NCBI GenBank assembly: GCA_013407085.1
Contig: JACCGJ010010175.1
Coordinates: forward strand, 62,001-126,000
DNA length: 64,000 nucleotides
Origin: Atriophallophorus winterbourni
Lineage: Eukaryota; Platyhelminthes; Trematoda; Plagiorchiida; Microphallidae
Reading direction: 5' to 3'
Shown here: positions 49,001 to 62,096 of the stretch, one piece after another
How the letters are laid out: each line of letters starts with the position of its first letter
How positions within the stretch are numbered: the first letter of the stretch is position 1
Position numbers and translations under genes: made by a program
Notes under the pieces: generated by a model
Seen by the model: the letters and a program-made list of their open reading frames with translations, nothing else
Databases searched by the model: none
Told to the model about the DNA's origin: nothing

Positions 49001-52000
49001 GTTTGTATGATTGTCTTTAGATTATATTTAGATTTGCCAACCGTTTTATGAAGTCCGCGATAAACGACAATATGCACAACAATTGGTAACACCAAATTCG
49101 TAACCTATTTCATGACTACATAACAAAATTATTATTTTAAACATATTATAACACCAATCAAAAACACAACTCCGTTTCTGCAATTTTGGGTGTTCACATT
49201 CTATGCTCGGAATTGAGGCTAATGCGTTTCTTTAAAAATCTACTCTGTGAAAAATCTATGCGCTTCAGAGAAGCCTAATAAAATGTCAAGAGCAATTATT
49301 TTGTGTGTTAGAAAAATCTTCATGCACTCTAGAATTTTTATTAGTATGAAACAGCTTTCATCAAGACAACTTAATTAAGTGATACAAAATTACTGAAGAG
49401 CGTTTGCCAGCATCATGGCTAAGTCTCTAATCTCTGAAGAATTTCGCAATAAACACTGGAGACGATCACAGTGTCAATGATTGAACCTATTGAACCTGTT
49501 TCTTTGGTGCTGATCCGATGAGTGAGAAATGCAGTTAGAAAGAGAGATTGTGCTAAGGTGGTGCTTTGTTGCATTTTTGGCTTCCGTCGGTTGATATTGT
49601 TCATGGTTATGCATCGTACGGGCAAGATTATCTCAAATCTACCTCGTCTCACACAAGCTTGTAGATTAAGTCAACAGTGGCAATCTTTCACACAACGTTT
49701 ATAGCGATAAGCAATACTTGGCTGATCACTAACATTCGTACGATGTGGAAAACTGTTCCGAAATCAGCCGATAGTAGCACCTGATATTCCAAAGTTTGAG
49801 GACGATTTTTCACACTATGACTCCAAAGTAAGCGGTCGAGCACAATTCTTTCCAACCCTTATTTTCAATGTCTAAAGACTTAATTTCTGATCGACAAGTG
49901 TGTTTGTACCCAAAGATGGATTTCCCGATTTAAACGCCCCGAAGAGAAAATAGTTTGCTTTGTATAAGATTTTTGAGTATATTGTTAATATATTCTGATT
50001 CATTTAAAGCCAATGGATTATCCAAAATGGTATACTACGTAGGCGTTGTGGAAATATTTTAAATTGCAATTCGTGCGCAAACGGTTTTTACGATGTAGCT
50101 CCTAAATTTATTCCATCCAATTTTTAGCTATTAATGTAATAACTTTTAGGTATTTACGAGTATCTATTATCAGTATGCTCTAAAGCCTCAAACACAGTTA
50201 CATTCAAAACACATCACAGTGGCAATATGAGAGATTCACCTGTCTCGTAAATTTGTCGAGGGTTTTTCGATTGCCCGTCTATCATCGTTAGCCTCAACGA
50301 TTCGCCCAAATGCGGACAGCCTTGGTTGCCAATCGATTGATGGGGAAACGTTTCTCACGTTATCTGCAAATACGCGGCGGAAATCTATGAGTTGAGCTGT
50401 CCCGATGATTGGCGCATCCGTAAACAAGTTGAGCAAAACGTACTGAATGAAATACGCTCGTTTGAGTGTTTTTAAACGCCAGCGCATTTAATTAAAAATC
50501 ATTCACCTTCCGGAATGGAAGTGAGTGAGAAAGAACAAATGATTATTGGCAAATATCATGTTGAATCATGAAAAAGCGATTAGCTGATAACGTCCGTTTT
50601 CGAAAACACTTGGAACGTAAACAATTATATCCGATAAGCGTTCGAAGCACTTATTAGAGCCAAAATAATCAATATTATGACATAAAAATGATCGATATTT
50701 CGCTTCATTATTGATTTGCCCCGATAAAACTCGACTTGCGTTGGGATGTTGAAGACTGCGCTTTCGAATACTCGGATTCCTTAGATCAAATCTTTTTAGT
50801 TAGAATCTAGAATCACAAATTATTTCGACTAATGTTGTTATTGATAATCACCAGCATAATGTTGTTTAAAAATCACACTTCAAATGTTTCTGAAAATCAA
50901 TTCACTAAATACTATCAACGAAATGTTTGAGATTGAATTTGAATGGTTTTACTTAGAAGCTGACTAGACTTTGAGACAAATTTTCATAGGTATGTATATT
51001 TCACACGTTAATTTTTTAAAAGTTTCTAATATCTTAAAACATTTTCACTTTTTACGGCGTGATGTAATAAAGTGATAAGCTATTGCCATCGAATAAAGTA
51101 TGTAAACATTGATAGATTGTTTCCACTTCAAATGCATGGAAAGTTGATGGAGAATATTTTGTTATTGAATCAATAGACCGGTTAACCTCACTTAAAATAA
51201 GCTCAAATGTTCCGTATCTTTACCATCACGAAACCTGGACAAAAATCAATTTATTTGTTCAGTGCAAACTACGAAACTAATTATTTCAATTGTGATGAAA
51301 ATTGTTGCATATTGTTAGGTGTCTTTACGAAAACTAGATCAAATATGTATAATAAATCAAATTCTCTATAAGTTTCCAATGCACGATATATATGGTCCGC
51401 AATCATTTACCTAGGTAATTTATTCGTCTTGATTAAAGCATTAGAACTCAAAAGTGAGCAGCTTTGTGTGAGTTTTGGTATTTTTCAATACAATCGTTAT
51501 GTACTAGCTTACTTCAGCCAATAGCTTTGGTTGGATGATAGCTAATAACGAGCCTTTCACAGACATTTCGTTTTTGTGATTATCTTGTTTTCATGCCAGT
51601 TACGTATTTTAAAAAAAACCATGAAGAAAAAATTTCGTCGATATAAAGCTTCTGGTTCATATCTAAAAAGGATTCACGTAAGGGGGTTTTGAGAGGAAGT
51701 CGTTTTTCGAAACATCTGTCGATGGACTAACGTGCTCTCACGGTGCGCTATGTTTAATGTGTATTTCTGATGATTACAGCATCCTTCAAGGGAATTTATG
51801 AACAATTGCCTGAAACCGATGGACAATTATCATTTATAAAATCAACTGTACTGGATAGTGGATGTGCATAGGCTCAACTAAGCGTTTGAATTTCATTACT
51901 TCATCAGCTAAACATAGATCACTAGTGTCCACGTTATCTTTTGCTGTCCACTCACATCGTGGTCAATCCTATCCGAGTTAATTAAAGTTCTCAGTGATAT

Positions 52001-52479
52001 GAAGTTCTGTTTTATTTATTTTATTGGCTTTGTTATTGCTCAAGTTAAAGTTGTATCAGAACATTTTCTGAATGAAAGTTCAGCACGAAAATCGCGTTTG
52101 ACTTTGTTAGAAGTCTGTTTCTTTCTAAATTCAAAGTTAGCGATGCATCAAAATGCGTTTAAGGGACATTGTGGCGTAAATGGACAGACTTGATTAGATA
52201 TCAGTTTTGTATTGTTTCTGTTTTTGCAAGTTTTTGACAACGCATGAAATGTTGATAACAAGAAGACTGTTAACTTGATATCTGATTCGACTTGATAATC
52301 TCTGTCCCAATGTGATTTATGGGCCCAAAACTGGAGCAGTAGGTCTTGTCGTTGGTTAGCGCTTTTATTCTTTCTTGTTATTCTTATTTACTTTACATTT
52401 TTTCTGTTTGGTTCAGTTAGAAAAGCGTAAGCTTTGAACGATACAAAGATCAAACACGAATTAGTAAATAATCTGAATT
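49001..52479. other. AT-rich, no recognisable gene
   Basis: Short overlapping frames on both strands only (for example 49,419-49,704 and 50,236-50,487), none with a signature. Confidence 0.45.
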
Positions 52480-52690
52480 CGCGTGCATTTACATCAAACA
52501 CAAACACACACACCACGACCGATTTCATGCTGTTTGCACTCATCAGGTAGGGACAATGCCACCAAGATCTGCATGCCTTGAAAGAGTGGCGAAATGGTAA
52601 ACAAAAATCGAACTTGTAAGTCGCTGTTAGAAAAAACTGGGATGACCAATCTTATTTAACAGCGGCTTACAATAATCAATATGATTCTTC
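52480..52690 (-). mobile_element. Short hammerhead-containing repeat (Smα-like)
   Basis: In reverse complement: 'gattggtcatcccag', 'ctaacagcgacttacaag', 'tttttgtttaccattt', 'cactctttcaaggcatgc', 'cattgtccctacc', then the ribozyme and a tail 'gatgtaaatgcacgcgaat'. The first part matches the sequence downstream of the 54.3 kb ribozyme ('ggttggttgtaccagcc', 'ccaacagtggcatacaagc'), which shows the repeat is circularly permuted between copies. At its start the segments 'gtaagccgctgtta' and 'taacagcgacttac' form an imperfect hairpin. Confidence 0.75.
52511..52552 (-). ncRNA. Type I hammerhead ribozyme
   Basis: Reverse complement gives stem I 5' CCCTAC, core CTGATGA (52,546-52,540), stem II GTGC-AAACA-GCAT, core GAAA (52,526-52,523), a very short stem III, cleavage triplet GTC, and stem I 3' GTGGTG. 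All catalytic-core bases are in place. Stem I has one mismatch and one wobble pair; stem III is only A-U plus a U-G pair. It is probably weak as a monomer. Confidence 0.8.
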
Positions 52691-54200
52691 ATCATTTTCC
52701 TAGATTAGGCAGTGGTGAATTTTAAGCAAGCAAGGACGAATCATCAGCAAATATGTTTTAAAGTGACCTGATTTTAGCGTTCAAGCATTTTGCTCACGTT
52801 TTCGAATTTTTGTGTTTTTTATGTTGTGACATTGGTTGGAGCCGTGGACTGCCTTCATTATTGAACGTATTGGTAATTAGTCTATATATGCTGTCTATTT
52901 GAAAGGGATATCCAGGCCACGAATGTTGTCTATCCGAGTGAGTTCCTGGCCTTTAATCGATTTTAAATCCATCTTAATTCAATTGGCGTCTTTCTAAATT
53001 AGCGATTATTTCTCACGACGTCTGATGGCCCATTAATTTTAAGTTCCTTTTTATTTTTCCCTTGTCATCATTTCATTTCCAGACAGATAATGAATAGGTA
53101 TGATTAAATTAAAATTTGCTATTTTAACTTTCGCTTCATACACAATTTTTTCTCCATTGGAAGGTTGAATATTCTGATTTGAAAAATGAACAAGAGCTGT
53201 AAGGAATCACAAATCGACTTTTTCTGTTTCCTATGTTTAGTTTGTGAATCGTCAATGTAATTTGGGTCGAGGATTTTAGTTTAAAGTTGTTTTATCGATG
53301 GCTGAAAACGGAAGAGACGATCAAAATACTACAATTTATGTAGAAAATGAATAGTAGTATGGTTGGAAAGCTTCACTCTAAAATATTAGAAATCTCAGCT
53401 CTTTGTTTATCTATATTATAGAGAAAAAAACGAGGAAAATAATCACAATATATCAACGAGACCAATGTTTTCTCAAATGTTCAATTATCACGTCCTTTTG
53501 ACAGAGATTTCTTGAGGCGAATGAGATGAATGATCGCTGATATAGCGATGCGTTATGTTTTGATCGAGTTATAGAAAACGATTCAGATTCGGTAGCGTGC
53601 ATTGTGATGGAAGTATCGGCTATTATTAATAAGTCTATTACTAAAAGAGAAATGTTGTTCCATAATAATTATCAAAAGGCTTTTGAGGAGATAGGGATTT
53701 AGCGAGAAATAATTGTTAATATTAGCACAAGGTGTTTGAATATATCAGTATATATGAGGTGGATCAATTTGCCATTGTCTCGCTTGGCTATGATCCATAA
53801 CGCATGATCGGTCAAGAAAATGCCATTCACACCTGAACCCTGTTTGTGCTGACGCCCTTGGTCTGACGAAGCTGCTGTGTAGGAAGAGAAACGTTGCCAA
53901 AAATCTGCTTTAAACGATTCACCGAAAACTTTTTTCATAAATATTATTATCACTGTCTTTCAAAAGGAGTGCGAGAAAAATGGCAGAATAGCACTATAAA
54001 CTGTGAGGTAGGATAAGAGCAAGGATAAATTGGGGGAATTAGTTTAGGCTTAATGCCTAATTCGGAGGCTAAACGCATAAAGTTTTAGCTTACGTACTTT
54101 AGAAATTATAGATTTAAGAAAATGTGTCGTGGTTAAATTATCGAAAATAGTGATGCTCAGATAGCTGACAAATTTCGTTCTACTAAGTAATGTAGACTTA
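52691..54200. other. AT-rich, no recognised gene
   Basis: A minus-strand frame at 53,953-53,699 contains a GC-richer patch ('SSYTAASSDQGRQHKQ...') with no family signature and no convincing exon boundaries. Confidence 0.4.
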
Positions 54201-54496
54201 TTCATTTGCATGCTTTTCCGTCATTCACACCCCACGACCATGCAAGCGCTTCTTGTTTACCATTCATCCACTGTTTCAAGCGCATGCGGATCCTGATCTT
54301 ACTGTCCATACCTGATGAGTGCAAACATCACGAAACTGGTCGTGGGGTGTGAATGACGGAAAAGCATGCAAATAAATATTTTGTTTCATGGTTATGGGTT
54401 TAACCCCATTTAACATGTGTTTGGACACATGCTTCGAACAGGTTGGTTGTACCAGCCTTATCCAACAGTGGCATACAAGCGCTCCTTGTTTATGTA
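54201..54496 (+). mobile_element. Fold-back hammerhead repeat, about 1.1 units
   Basis: Inverted arms of 39 bp (54,201-54,239 and 54,338-54,376) differ at one base. The central 98 bp holds 'caagcgcttcttgtttacca', 'actgtttcaagcgcatgcgg' and the ribozyme. Beyond the right arm the unit continues through 'ggttggttgtaccagcc' to a second 'caagcgctccttgttta' at 54,476, exactly 233 bp after the first at 54,243. The locus thus holds one full 233-bp unit plus the start of the next, with an inverted piece on the left. Confidence 0.8.
54306..54347 (+). ncRNA. Type I hammerhead ribozyme
   Basis: Stem I CCATAC (54,306-54,311) pairs with GTGGGG (54,342-54,347) with one mismatch; core CTGATGA 54,312-54,318; stem II GTG/CAC with a 7-nt loop (54,319-54,331); core GAAA 54,332-54,335; stem III A-U and C-G with a 2-nt loop (54,335-54,340); cleavage predicted after C54,341 in the triplet GTC. 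Every invariant core base is present. Very short stem III is a known trait of hammerheads in animal repeats such as Smα, which often act as dimers. Confidence 0.88.
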
Positions 54497-54504
54497 GATT
54501 CAAT

Positions 54505-55250
54505 TCCGAAATTGCTGGATATTGTGACAAAATGTGTAATGCTTGTTGCCACGCAGATCAGTGAACATAAGTTCTACACACTTTCCCGGATTTAAAACAA
54601 GCATCTCTCTTCGGCCAGACAGTAATTTTATCAAATGCAGTTAACAGCGTATCTGAAGAGCTGTTTCTTGGTACAAGGCCACATCATCAGCGTATTTGAG
54701 ACTAACAGTTGACGTCAATTTTAAAGAGAATATATATTTATGATGAAAATGAGAAGGGAGAAAGAATCACACCCTGAAAAACTCCTTTGACAGTTGAGCG
54801 CAGAAAAGCACGTACTCCATTGGCCTTGATGTATTTATAGCTCTCCTTAAAGTATTCACATAGTCGGTTGACTACGCTGTATGGTATATGCGGTGTTTTC
54901 GACAGTTCTATGAGTTGCACACGATGTAAAGAGACAAACACACTTATATAGTCAAGAATACGTACTTTTACAGCTAATGACAGTTTGGTTTGCTCGTGTA
55001 AAAAACTTTGAATTGAGCACACGACAGCTTCGGTCGTTCCGCACAGCTTTCGATGCGCAAATTAGTGGTTATCCTTGCTATAAGCGGATTTCTGCTAACA
55101 ACTATGCTACTCTCGAATTCATTCAAATCATCGAGCTTTTCGAGGACCTCATTTTCAGTTCTATCTAATCTTTTATCGCACATCGTTAAGCATGTGCAAT
55201 TAGACCGTTGTGTGCTTATGAAATTCTCCTATTCAAAGTATTGAATCAGT
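54505..55250 (-). pseudogene. Reverse transcriptase fragment of a further non-LTR family (D)
   Basis: The minus strand, from 55,183: linker 'NEVLEKLDDLNEFESSIV'; then, in frame 55,022-54,738, 'LDYISVFVSLHRVQLIEL' (first catalytic block, D kept), 'IPYSVVNRLCEYFKESYKYI' and 'GVFQGVILSPFSF' (GxxQGxxLSP motif). A stop follows; then 'SNTLMMW' in one frame, equal to 'LKYADDVALYQE' in the next (YADD block, frameshifted), to about 54,560. The RT motifs are RTE/CR1-like, but the sequence is distinct from families A, B and C. It abuts the hammerhead repeat. Possible endonuclease remnants lie upstream to about 55,680. Confidence 0.65.
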
Positions 55251-58200
55251 TGATCGAGTGAGAAGTTAGGTAACATGCACACACTCACTTGGCCGCAAAG
55301 ATTTCTTAGTGCCTTTCATAAGCGCCTTTTATCTTTTTCACCCTGTAAGTAGTTTAGTTAGTTAGAGGGTATTGATCCGTTTTAGATTGGACTTGATAGT
55401 TTTAGTCAGCTCTTTGGTTGTGCCATGTTTTTGCTGCGGTTACCTTGTTATTTCTGCCTGCGCAACTTCTTCAGTGTAGTTGAAGATAATCTTTCCGGTC
55501 AAAAGCAGATTGTTTCCACGGGACGGCAGTATCATAGCAGAAGATCTGGTAATTTGAGATGGCATCACATTCTTGTGCGACGTTGCAATCAGAGAAGACA
55601 GAGATTTCGGTCGATGAGATCAATAATTGTAAAGCCACGATATTGCTTTGATCGCACTGCCTCTTAAATACCTCACGATCTATGGATCGGCAGTATCCTA
55701 AGAATTTATTTCCATATATTTTCTACCTCAATTGTATAACACAACGACAGATGCCTGTACAGTTATGGAAAAAGTGCTTCATTCAGCACAATGAAATATT
55801 TAAGTCGAGTCTCGTTTCTAGTTGGATGATGAAGTTTCATGTAGGCAGCAAATGTCTACCTTATTAATGCCACCACACAATAAAAAGATGGTGGATCAAA
55901 AACTGAAAGCTCATCTAGGACGAAGTCGCAACTTGACGAAGATAAACATGAACGAGGTATATTAATGCCGATAAAAATGAGCGTTTTACAAAAAATTAAA
56001 ATCTCGGTGTAAATTGAACAGCCAGACAGCAAATTTTATTGAGTTCTAAGTAAATGTTTCAGTTTCGGATGATGAACTCATAGCATCCCATATATATCGC
56101 CACACTACTATCACGATTCCTTGCCGAACATGCACGATTAAGTCGAAATTATTTGAATCTTTCAATGTTTGTTAAATTTTCATTAATTTCAGAATATAAC
56201 CTAGTTCCTTCGAACATGACCACTCTATAATTGGAATATTCTGAACTCGATAACATCCAATAGGCTTGTGAAGTTTTCCCCATATTGAAGGAATATTACA
56301 TGATAGCGTTATCAGGAAGACATCTTATTTGTTTCAGTCCTTAGCACAGCAATTTCATCTTTTGTCGGTTCACTCCAAATGAAATTTGTTCAATCTCTTT
56401 CTGATTTCTTCGACACATGATTTCAGTTTATACAATTCGTGATATGATCGACAATTCAATAGCATTTTCATAAAACGCGCGACAGTTTATATTTTCATTT
56501 ATCATCTTTAAATATGGTTCGCGTGTGCCGAATCAGTGGATAAATGTTATACGAAGCTGTAAAATAATAAATATACAAAGTGCAAATATGAATAATATTC
56601 GAATACCTATGCGGTTGACTGCATTCACCTGGGCTTATGTTCAAGCTATTAATTCATTTAAATTTGCTGACTTTATCTCACAGTTGTTGGAAAGTTCGAG
56701 CTTGTCTACCATTTCTTCATTTCCTGATACTAGTGTTTTATTCAATGAGTACAGCCTAACGAACGCGGTCATAACGCATGGTTGAAGAACAAGCATGCCA
56801 AAAATATATTTTGTTCTAGCCCATGCGTTCAACCGCATTCACATCTGCATGTGTGCGTTCACAAGGGTGAACAATACATTTGTGCCAGCCTTACGCAAGT
56901 TCACCCTCTCTGGCAGTTTCATATAGTATAATTGTATGATATAAAACCATCCGCTGCATTTCAATTCCTGCTTTTTAAAATCGACTTTATTCATTTCAAT
57001 TTCCTCTTCGGATTGTTTGATGCTGTCGTTTCCACTAATTAAAAGAAGCCATTAACAAATCGCTCTAGCCTAGAAACAGTTTTTCCATGATATTATGGAA
57101 GGATAGTAGAAAAGTGTACATTTCACAAAAGCATTTCAGCTGTGCAAATATTTGGTGATTAACTGCCCATTTTCATTCTCTTCCTCACGTGATTTTCACG
57201 TGTAATCGACTTAAAGATTTATTATCGATGTCCAGCGTGAAATGCTCTACTGCATTTTGTAAATATTGAAAAATCTTACTGATTGAAAAAATACTCAGGC
57301 AATAATATGTCTTGCAATTAAACCCGAACGGCCCCATTTTCCAGTTTGCCTGGCGCCAAGCCATAAGGTTCGATTTCACTTCGGTAATTAATCAGGGTGA
57401 AATAATGTTAAAACTAATTCGGGAAACACTTTACCATGAAAAGTTCATCGTTTCTAGGACACAATTGTCTTTCGAGGAAACAATCAAGTTCCGAAACAAA
57501 TTAAATCAGGCTAAAACGATAAAAAATAAACTTGTATTTCGAACGCACATTCTTTGCTCAGCTTGAAAAATATCTCCTGATTTTACTCTGAGTTACGTCT
57601 ACTTTACTGGTTTGATCATGCTATGCATCAACACTCGTCCAAAGGATTTCAATATGTAATTTGTTTTCATTTTGGATTAAACAATTCGCGTTTGTATAAT
57701 AACGAATTGATTTTTGTATTAGCCAAATGTGTCCACTGTCAGAAATCCCGACTCCTGTTATTTGTTTATATATATATATACGATCGAGTTCAGACGAAAC
57801 GATTAATCAAACAAATAAAATGCTTCAGCGAATTATAGCTTCTTTAAAACACATGATGCGATTAATTCTTCCCGCTGGAATCCACAAATCTGTTGAGATG
57901 ATTGCTTATCCATTTCAAGTCGAAATGTCGCATCCACAAATTGATGGTATTTTCCCATGAGAAAAGGTTCAGGAGTAAAAAAATTTAATTTCTCTCAGGA
58001 CTACCAGGAAATCGTTGTATTTAAATGGCAGATATCACGTGGTTCTCAACTTTGAGCAGCTGATGGAAACCTCCGTCAAAGACGTTTCATCCGAATTCAA
58101 ATCCACGGAAATTATTTCTGTGCTTGGGCTTATATAATTTTGAAAGTTATGTTACGAGATTTCGTGTGATCACGCAAAATAATGCTCCGAAACTTTTATT

Positions 58201-59132
58201 TCTATTCGGAAAATTATTTCACAGGGCATGGCGATTATTAGCCGAGATATGAAACTGCATATTGTTTGATTTATCAGTGAATGTAACAAGATTATCTAAC
58301 GATAGCAATGAGACAAATAAGCCCGATTGTTCTTTTGTGTACCCCGAAATCAAAGCTATATTATTTAATCAATTTACGCATCGTCCAAATTTTTTTCCAT
58401 TTTGTTCTATGATGAAACCATTTCAGTGTCCAGCATAAAAAATTATTCAATTGCTCATGAAACTATATTCATTTTAATAATGATATAAATGACGAAATAA
58501 ACATCAATTCGCATCACAGTTCATCCAGGTCAAGTTTAATCATGAATCCACTGATGGATCAGATTGGCCTGTGCATTTGGAAAATGTGATGGTGCATATA
58601 TATTTAAATAACACCTAGCTTTTAAGTAGACCTGTCTACCTACTAGGAAATACCGCTCCAAACGAACGTGGCTTTAGTTAGCATGAAACAAAAGTGTGTC
58701 CATGCACGAAATGACATCCTATCAGATGTTCACACAATGATAATATCTGCCAGATGAACGATCATAATGTAAAACCAATGGTGCTTTCGCTGTTCAGCGT
58801 ATTTAGTTGCGATAGTCGGTCTCTATTGTTCTGTAGGACGACATATGTTGATCTACTGTTACCCATAAACACATAATTAGGCAAGAAATCTATGCGATTG
58901 TTCAACCAGATGACTAGATCAATCATTGATCCAATATATTCATTGCTTTAACATATGAAGTGAGTAAAAATAATAAGCATGCCGATGGTAGCACTCACTT
59001 ATTAATTATGTGCTCAAAGCTAATAAAATGCCTTCAACTGGTTTTTCAAAGTCAATACGACAAGAACGCTGGATATGCTAAATGGACGTCCCATTGGAAG
59101 ACGTTTCAGTGATGATTTCACCAAGCTTGTTT

Positions 59133-59169
<37 letters not shown>

Positions 59170-61797
59170 AAAATATTATTGTTACAAATCTGCGCTGTCA
59201 TATTGTAACCACGATAAAAAATTTGGACTATGCAGTCACAACTTTGTTGTAGATGACATTCGGTACCTTGGGTAATCTTATAATTTAAAGGGTTCAAAGT
59301 ATGATGACAATATACCTTCTAGCCATATATTTTCAGCATTCTTTGATACCGTCCAATCAATAATGTGGCGAATAGGATTGACAAGCTTCAACATTTTTCA
59401 CTTGAAGAGATTTTAAATAGCTCGTTGTCTTGTTGCCAATGTTAAAGCTTTTTTACGTCTCCTGGTAAGATTAAGCATTCTCCTAATAATGTAATCCTCA
59501 TTCAGAATATAACAACGTTATCGAAGCAAAACCATCACCTAAAATCCTGAAATTACAAGCCGCTTTTCTGAAATTACCTGAGGTAGACAAACAAGTTTGC
59601 GTATCTCGGTCCCCTTGAAAACATTAAATTCACTCGTCTGTGAAAAGCTGTAGCTAATATACAGTAAATTGAAATTAAATTACAGTAAATTGAATTGTGA
59701 ATTTTTCATACCTATTTTTCCTTTATATTAATCTCTCTCATATTTGGGATAATTTTGCAACAGTTTTCTGTGCCTAGTTCGTGTCAAGCTATCATTTTGT
59801 GATACTTTGTGGATCACTTATTTGCATTGTGGGCTTCAAATTGTGCGCTCGCCAAGATGAAATAACAAGATCAGATTTATGAGGCTTTCAACTCTATAAT
59901 TTCATGGGAAATAGTTGAACACTAAGCATGAAAACAGTTTGACAACTGCTTTTTGTATCTAATGTTATATTTAGGAGGTCAAAATTATTTTAGCCTTTAT
60001 TTTCTCATTCTCATAAACACGGGGCAATAAAAGGCTTTCAAACGTGAGTGTTCCATATTTTGCGGTTTGTTTATATATGAAGGAATTGGTTTTTCAGCAA
60101 AATTAAAGTAATTTTGCCATGACCTAAACACTTAATTTTAATTTCTCTTATCGCTTCATAAAAAAGTTTTCGTGAAAAATTGAGCTGTGAAAAATTTGAA
60201 TGATTAATAATTTTATTGCGTGACATAAGTTGAATCATTTTGGAAAGTTGCCTCAAGAATTGTTCGTTCCAGCATCGCAAATTCTACGGGAAGGCAGAAA
60301 TACGTTTTGAATTTTAGGTCATTTGTTGTTATTGTGTCTGCAGACATCATTTTGTTGAACCCAAATTGAACAAGAACTGCGCTTTTGTCAGTTCAACTTT
60401 CAAAGTCAAAGTTTATTACGGCCTGTTTTATCATCGCTAACATAATGTAATCATCTCAACAATGTCGTATAATTGGTTGTTATTCTGGTGACCCCAACAA
60501 ATTTTCAATAATTATGGTTATAATTATCAGTATACATCTCAATCTTTGCTCTCAGATAAGGTATTTCGTGCTCCACTGAATTTCCATCATGAAAAGCAGA
60601 TAGCTAGTGTAGCATGGATCATTTTTCATGAACATTTGTTCGTCCTGAAATCAATTGCTGGTCAGTTAAATGGCAGGAATGTGGAAAAATATAGCTCGAA
60701 CATAAACCGAGCTTCGTGTTAACTGCAATCTGGCTAAGATCTTCACAATAAATGTCTATTGTTTACTACAAGTAACGCATTGAAGAATCGCGGAAGCAAT
60801 GAACATACTATCGACTTAAATTAAAGCCACCATTTTTCAGTTCAGACATGTAAAAATGTTTACTAACATGGCTATAATTATAGGTGGCCATTTTGAGTGT
60901 TAAAATCACTGTGGTGAATTAATTTCGCAGCTAAGAAGTCAATATAAACTAATTATTCTATTCAAAATCACCAAATGCGTCAATAACTTGGTCAATTACT
61001 TACTGCGCACAGGCATTCACCGGCTAAAACGTAAATATCACTTGTCATTAGCCATGGTAACGGACATACTACACTTCTAAATATTTCGCTTCGGTCAGCA
61101 CCCTACTTTTTCATGTCATGGATATTTAATTTCTAGTGGGTTGTTTTCGATGAAATTTTTTAGAGAATTTCATCTTTAAAGTAACGCTTCTGCGCAGAAA
61201 AAATCGAACAATGTTTACAATTTTCTACAGCAAAATTTTGTTGTAGAAGAAATTATTTCCAATTTATTTCCGTAACATTTGCAACTTGCCTGCTTTTTCC
61301 ACAAAACTGGATGTGTTAAAAATGAGCTAATTAGCTTTGACAAAACAAGGAATAAAATTTTTTAGGAGGATAAATACACATTCTTTTTTGAATACAAGTC
61401 GGCTAAAATACACAGCATTTGGCGGAGTCCAAATTCAGAATTTCGATATACTCCAGCAGCATCAAGAAGTTCTTCATTCATTATGTACATCGAAAAGAAA
61501 CAAAGCGGAACGGGTTCAGTTGATGAGAATGAAATGCTTTTTGAGTGTCAAATGTCCATGTATCCTGGTGACCCGTTTTTCCACCACCGATGCATTACTT
61601 AGAATAACCTCTGTAGCTTGGGTTACCTGAACGTAAGCCCTCATGCGAGTAGCCCCTGATTTAAGTCAAATAGCTCTATCTTGTATCAACTTCACTAGAA
61701 CAAGACATATAAAATGTGTTCGAAAAGATTTAGGGAATTTTATACGAAATGGATTTCGTCTTGACCCTAGTCGTTTGAAAACTGTTTGATTTGGTTC
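55251..61797. other. AT-rich, no recognisable gene; microsatellite and hairpins
   Basis: A (TA)n run lies at 59,137-59,166 and a shorter one at about 57,765-57,780. A 17-bp palindrome 'cacgtgattttcacgtg' is at about 57,187. An imperfect hairpin pairs 56,765-56,790 with 56,813-56,836 ('gcggttgaacgcatgg' type). Open frames of 84-97 codons (57,312-57,566; 61,337-61,630) have no signature. Confidence 0.45.
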
Positions 61798-62096
61798 AAG
61801 TAGCAAGTAAGAATTTAAAAGAACAGTTTCCATATCCTTCTCACTGTTTAGTGTTATTTTCAGTAGACGTGGTTCACTGATATGTGTGGAGCTTGGGTTC
61901 CGAACTAAACGTGTAACTGCTGTAAATCTGATGGTACAGAGGTTAAACCATTGCTCTAGGTCGTTTTTATGTCTATTCGAAAAAAGTCTCTCGCTGGATT
62001 CCTGCACGTGTGAGCAGTTGGGACACGTGACAGATTTAACCTTACCACTAACCACTTTCTCGCAGCCGACAATGGTTCGCGAAAAGTAGATTGTTT

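Noticed and set aside
52830..52870. 'gccgtggactgc' (AVDC) as the next CaM kinase exon
   Set aside because: The downstream residues do not continue as WSIG and there is no acceptor in phase.
57623..57960. Overlapping plus-strand frames as a gene
   Set aside because: They read through a TA-rich microsatellite and have no conserved features.
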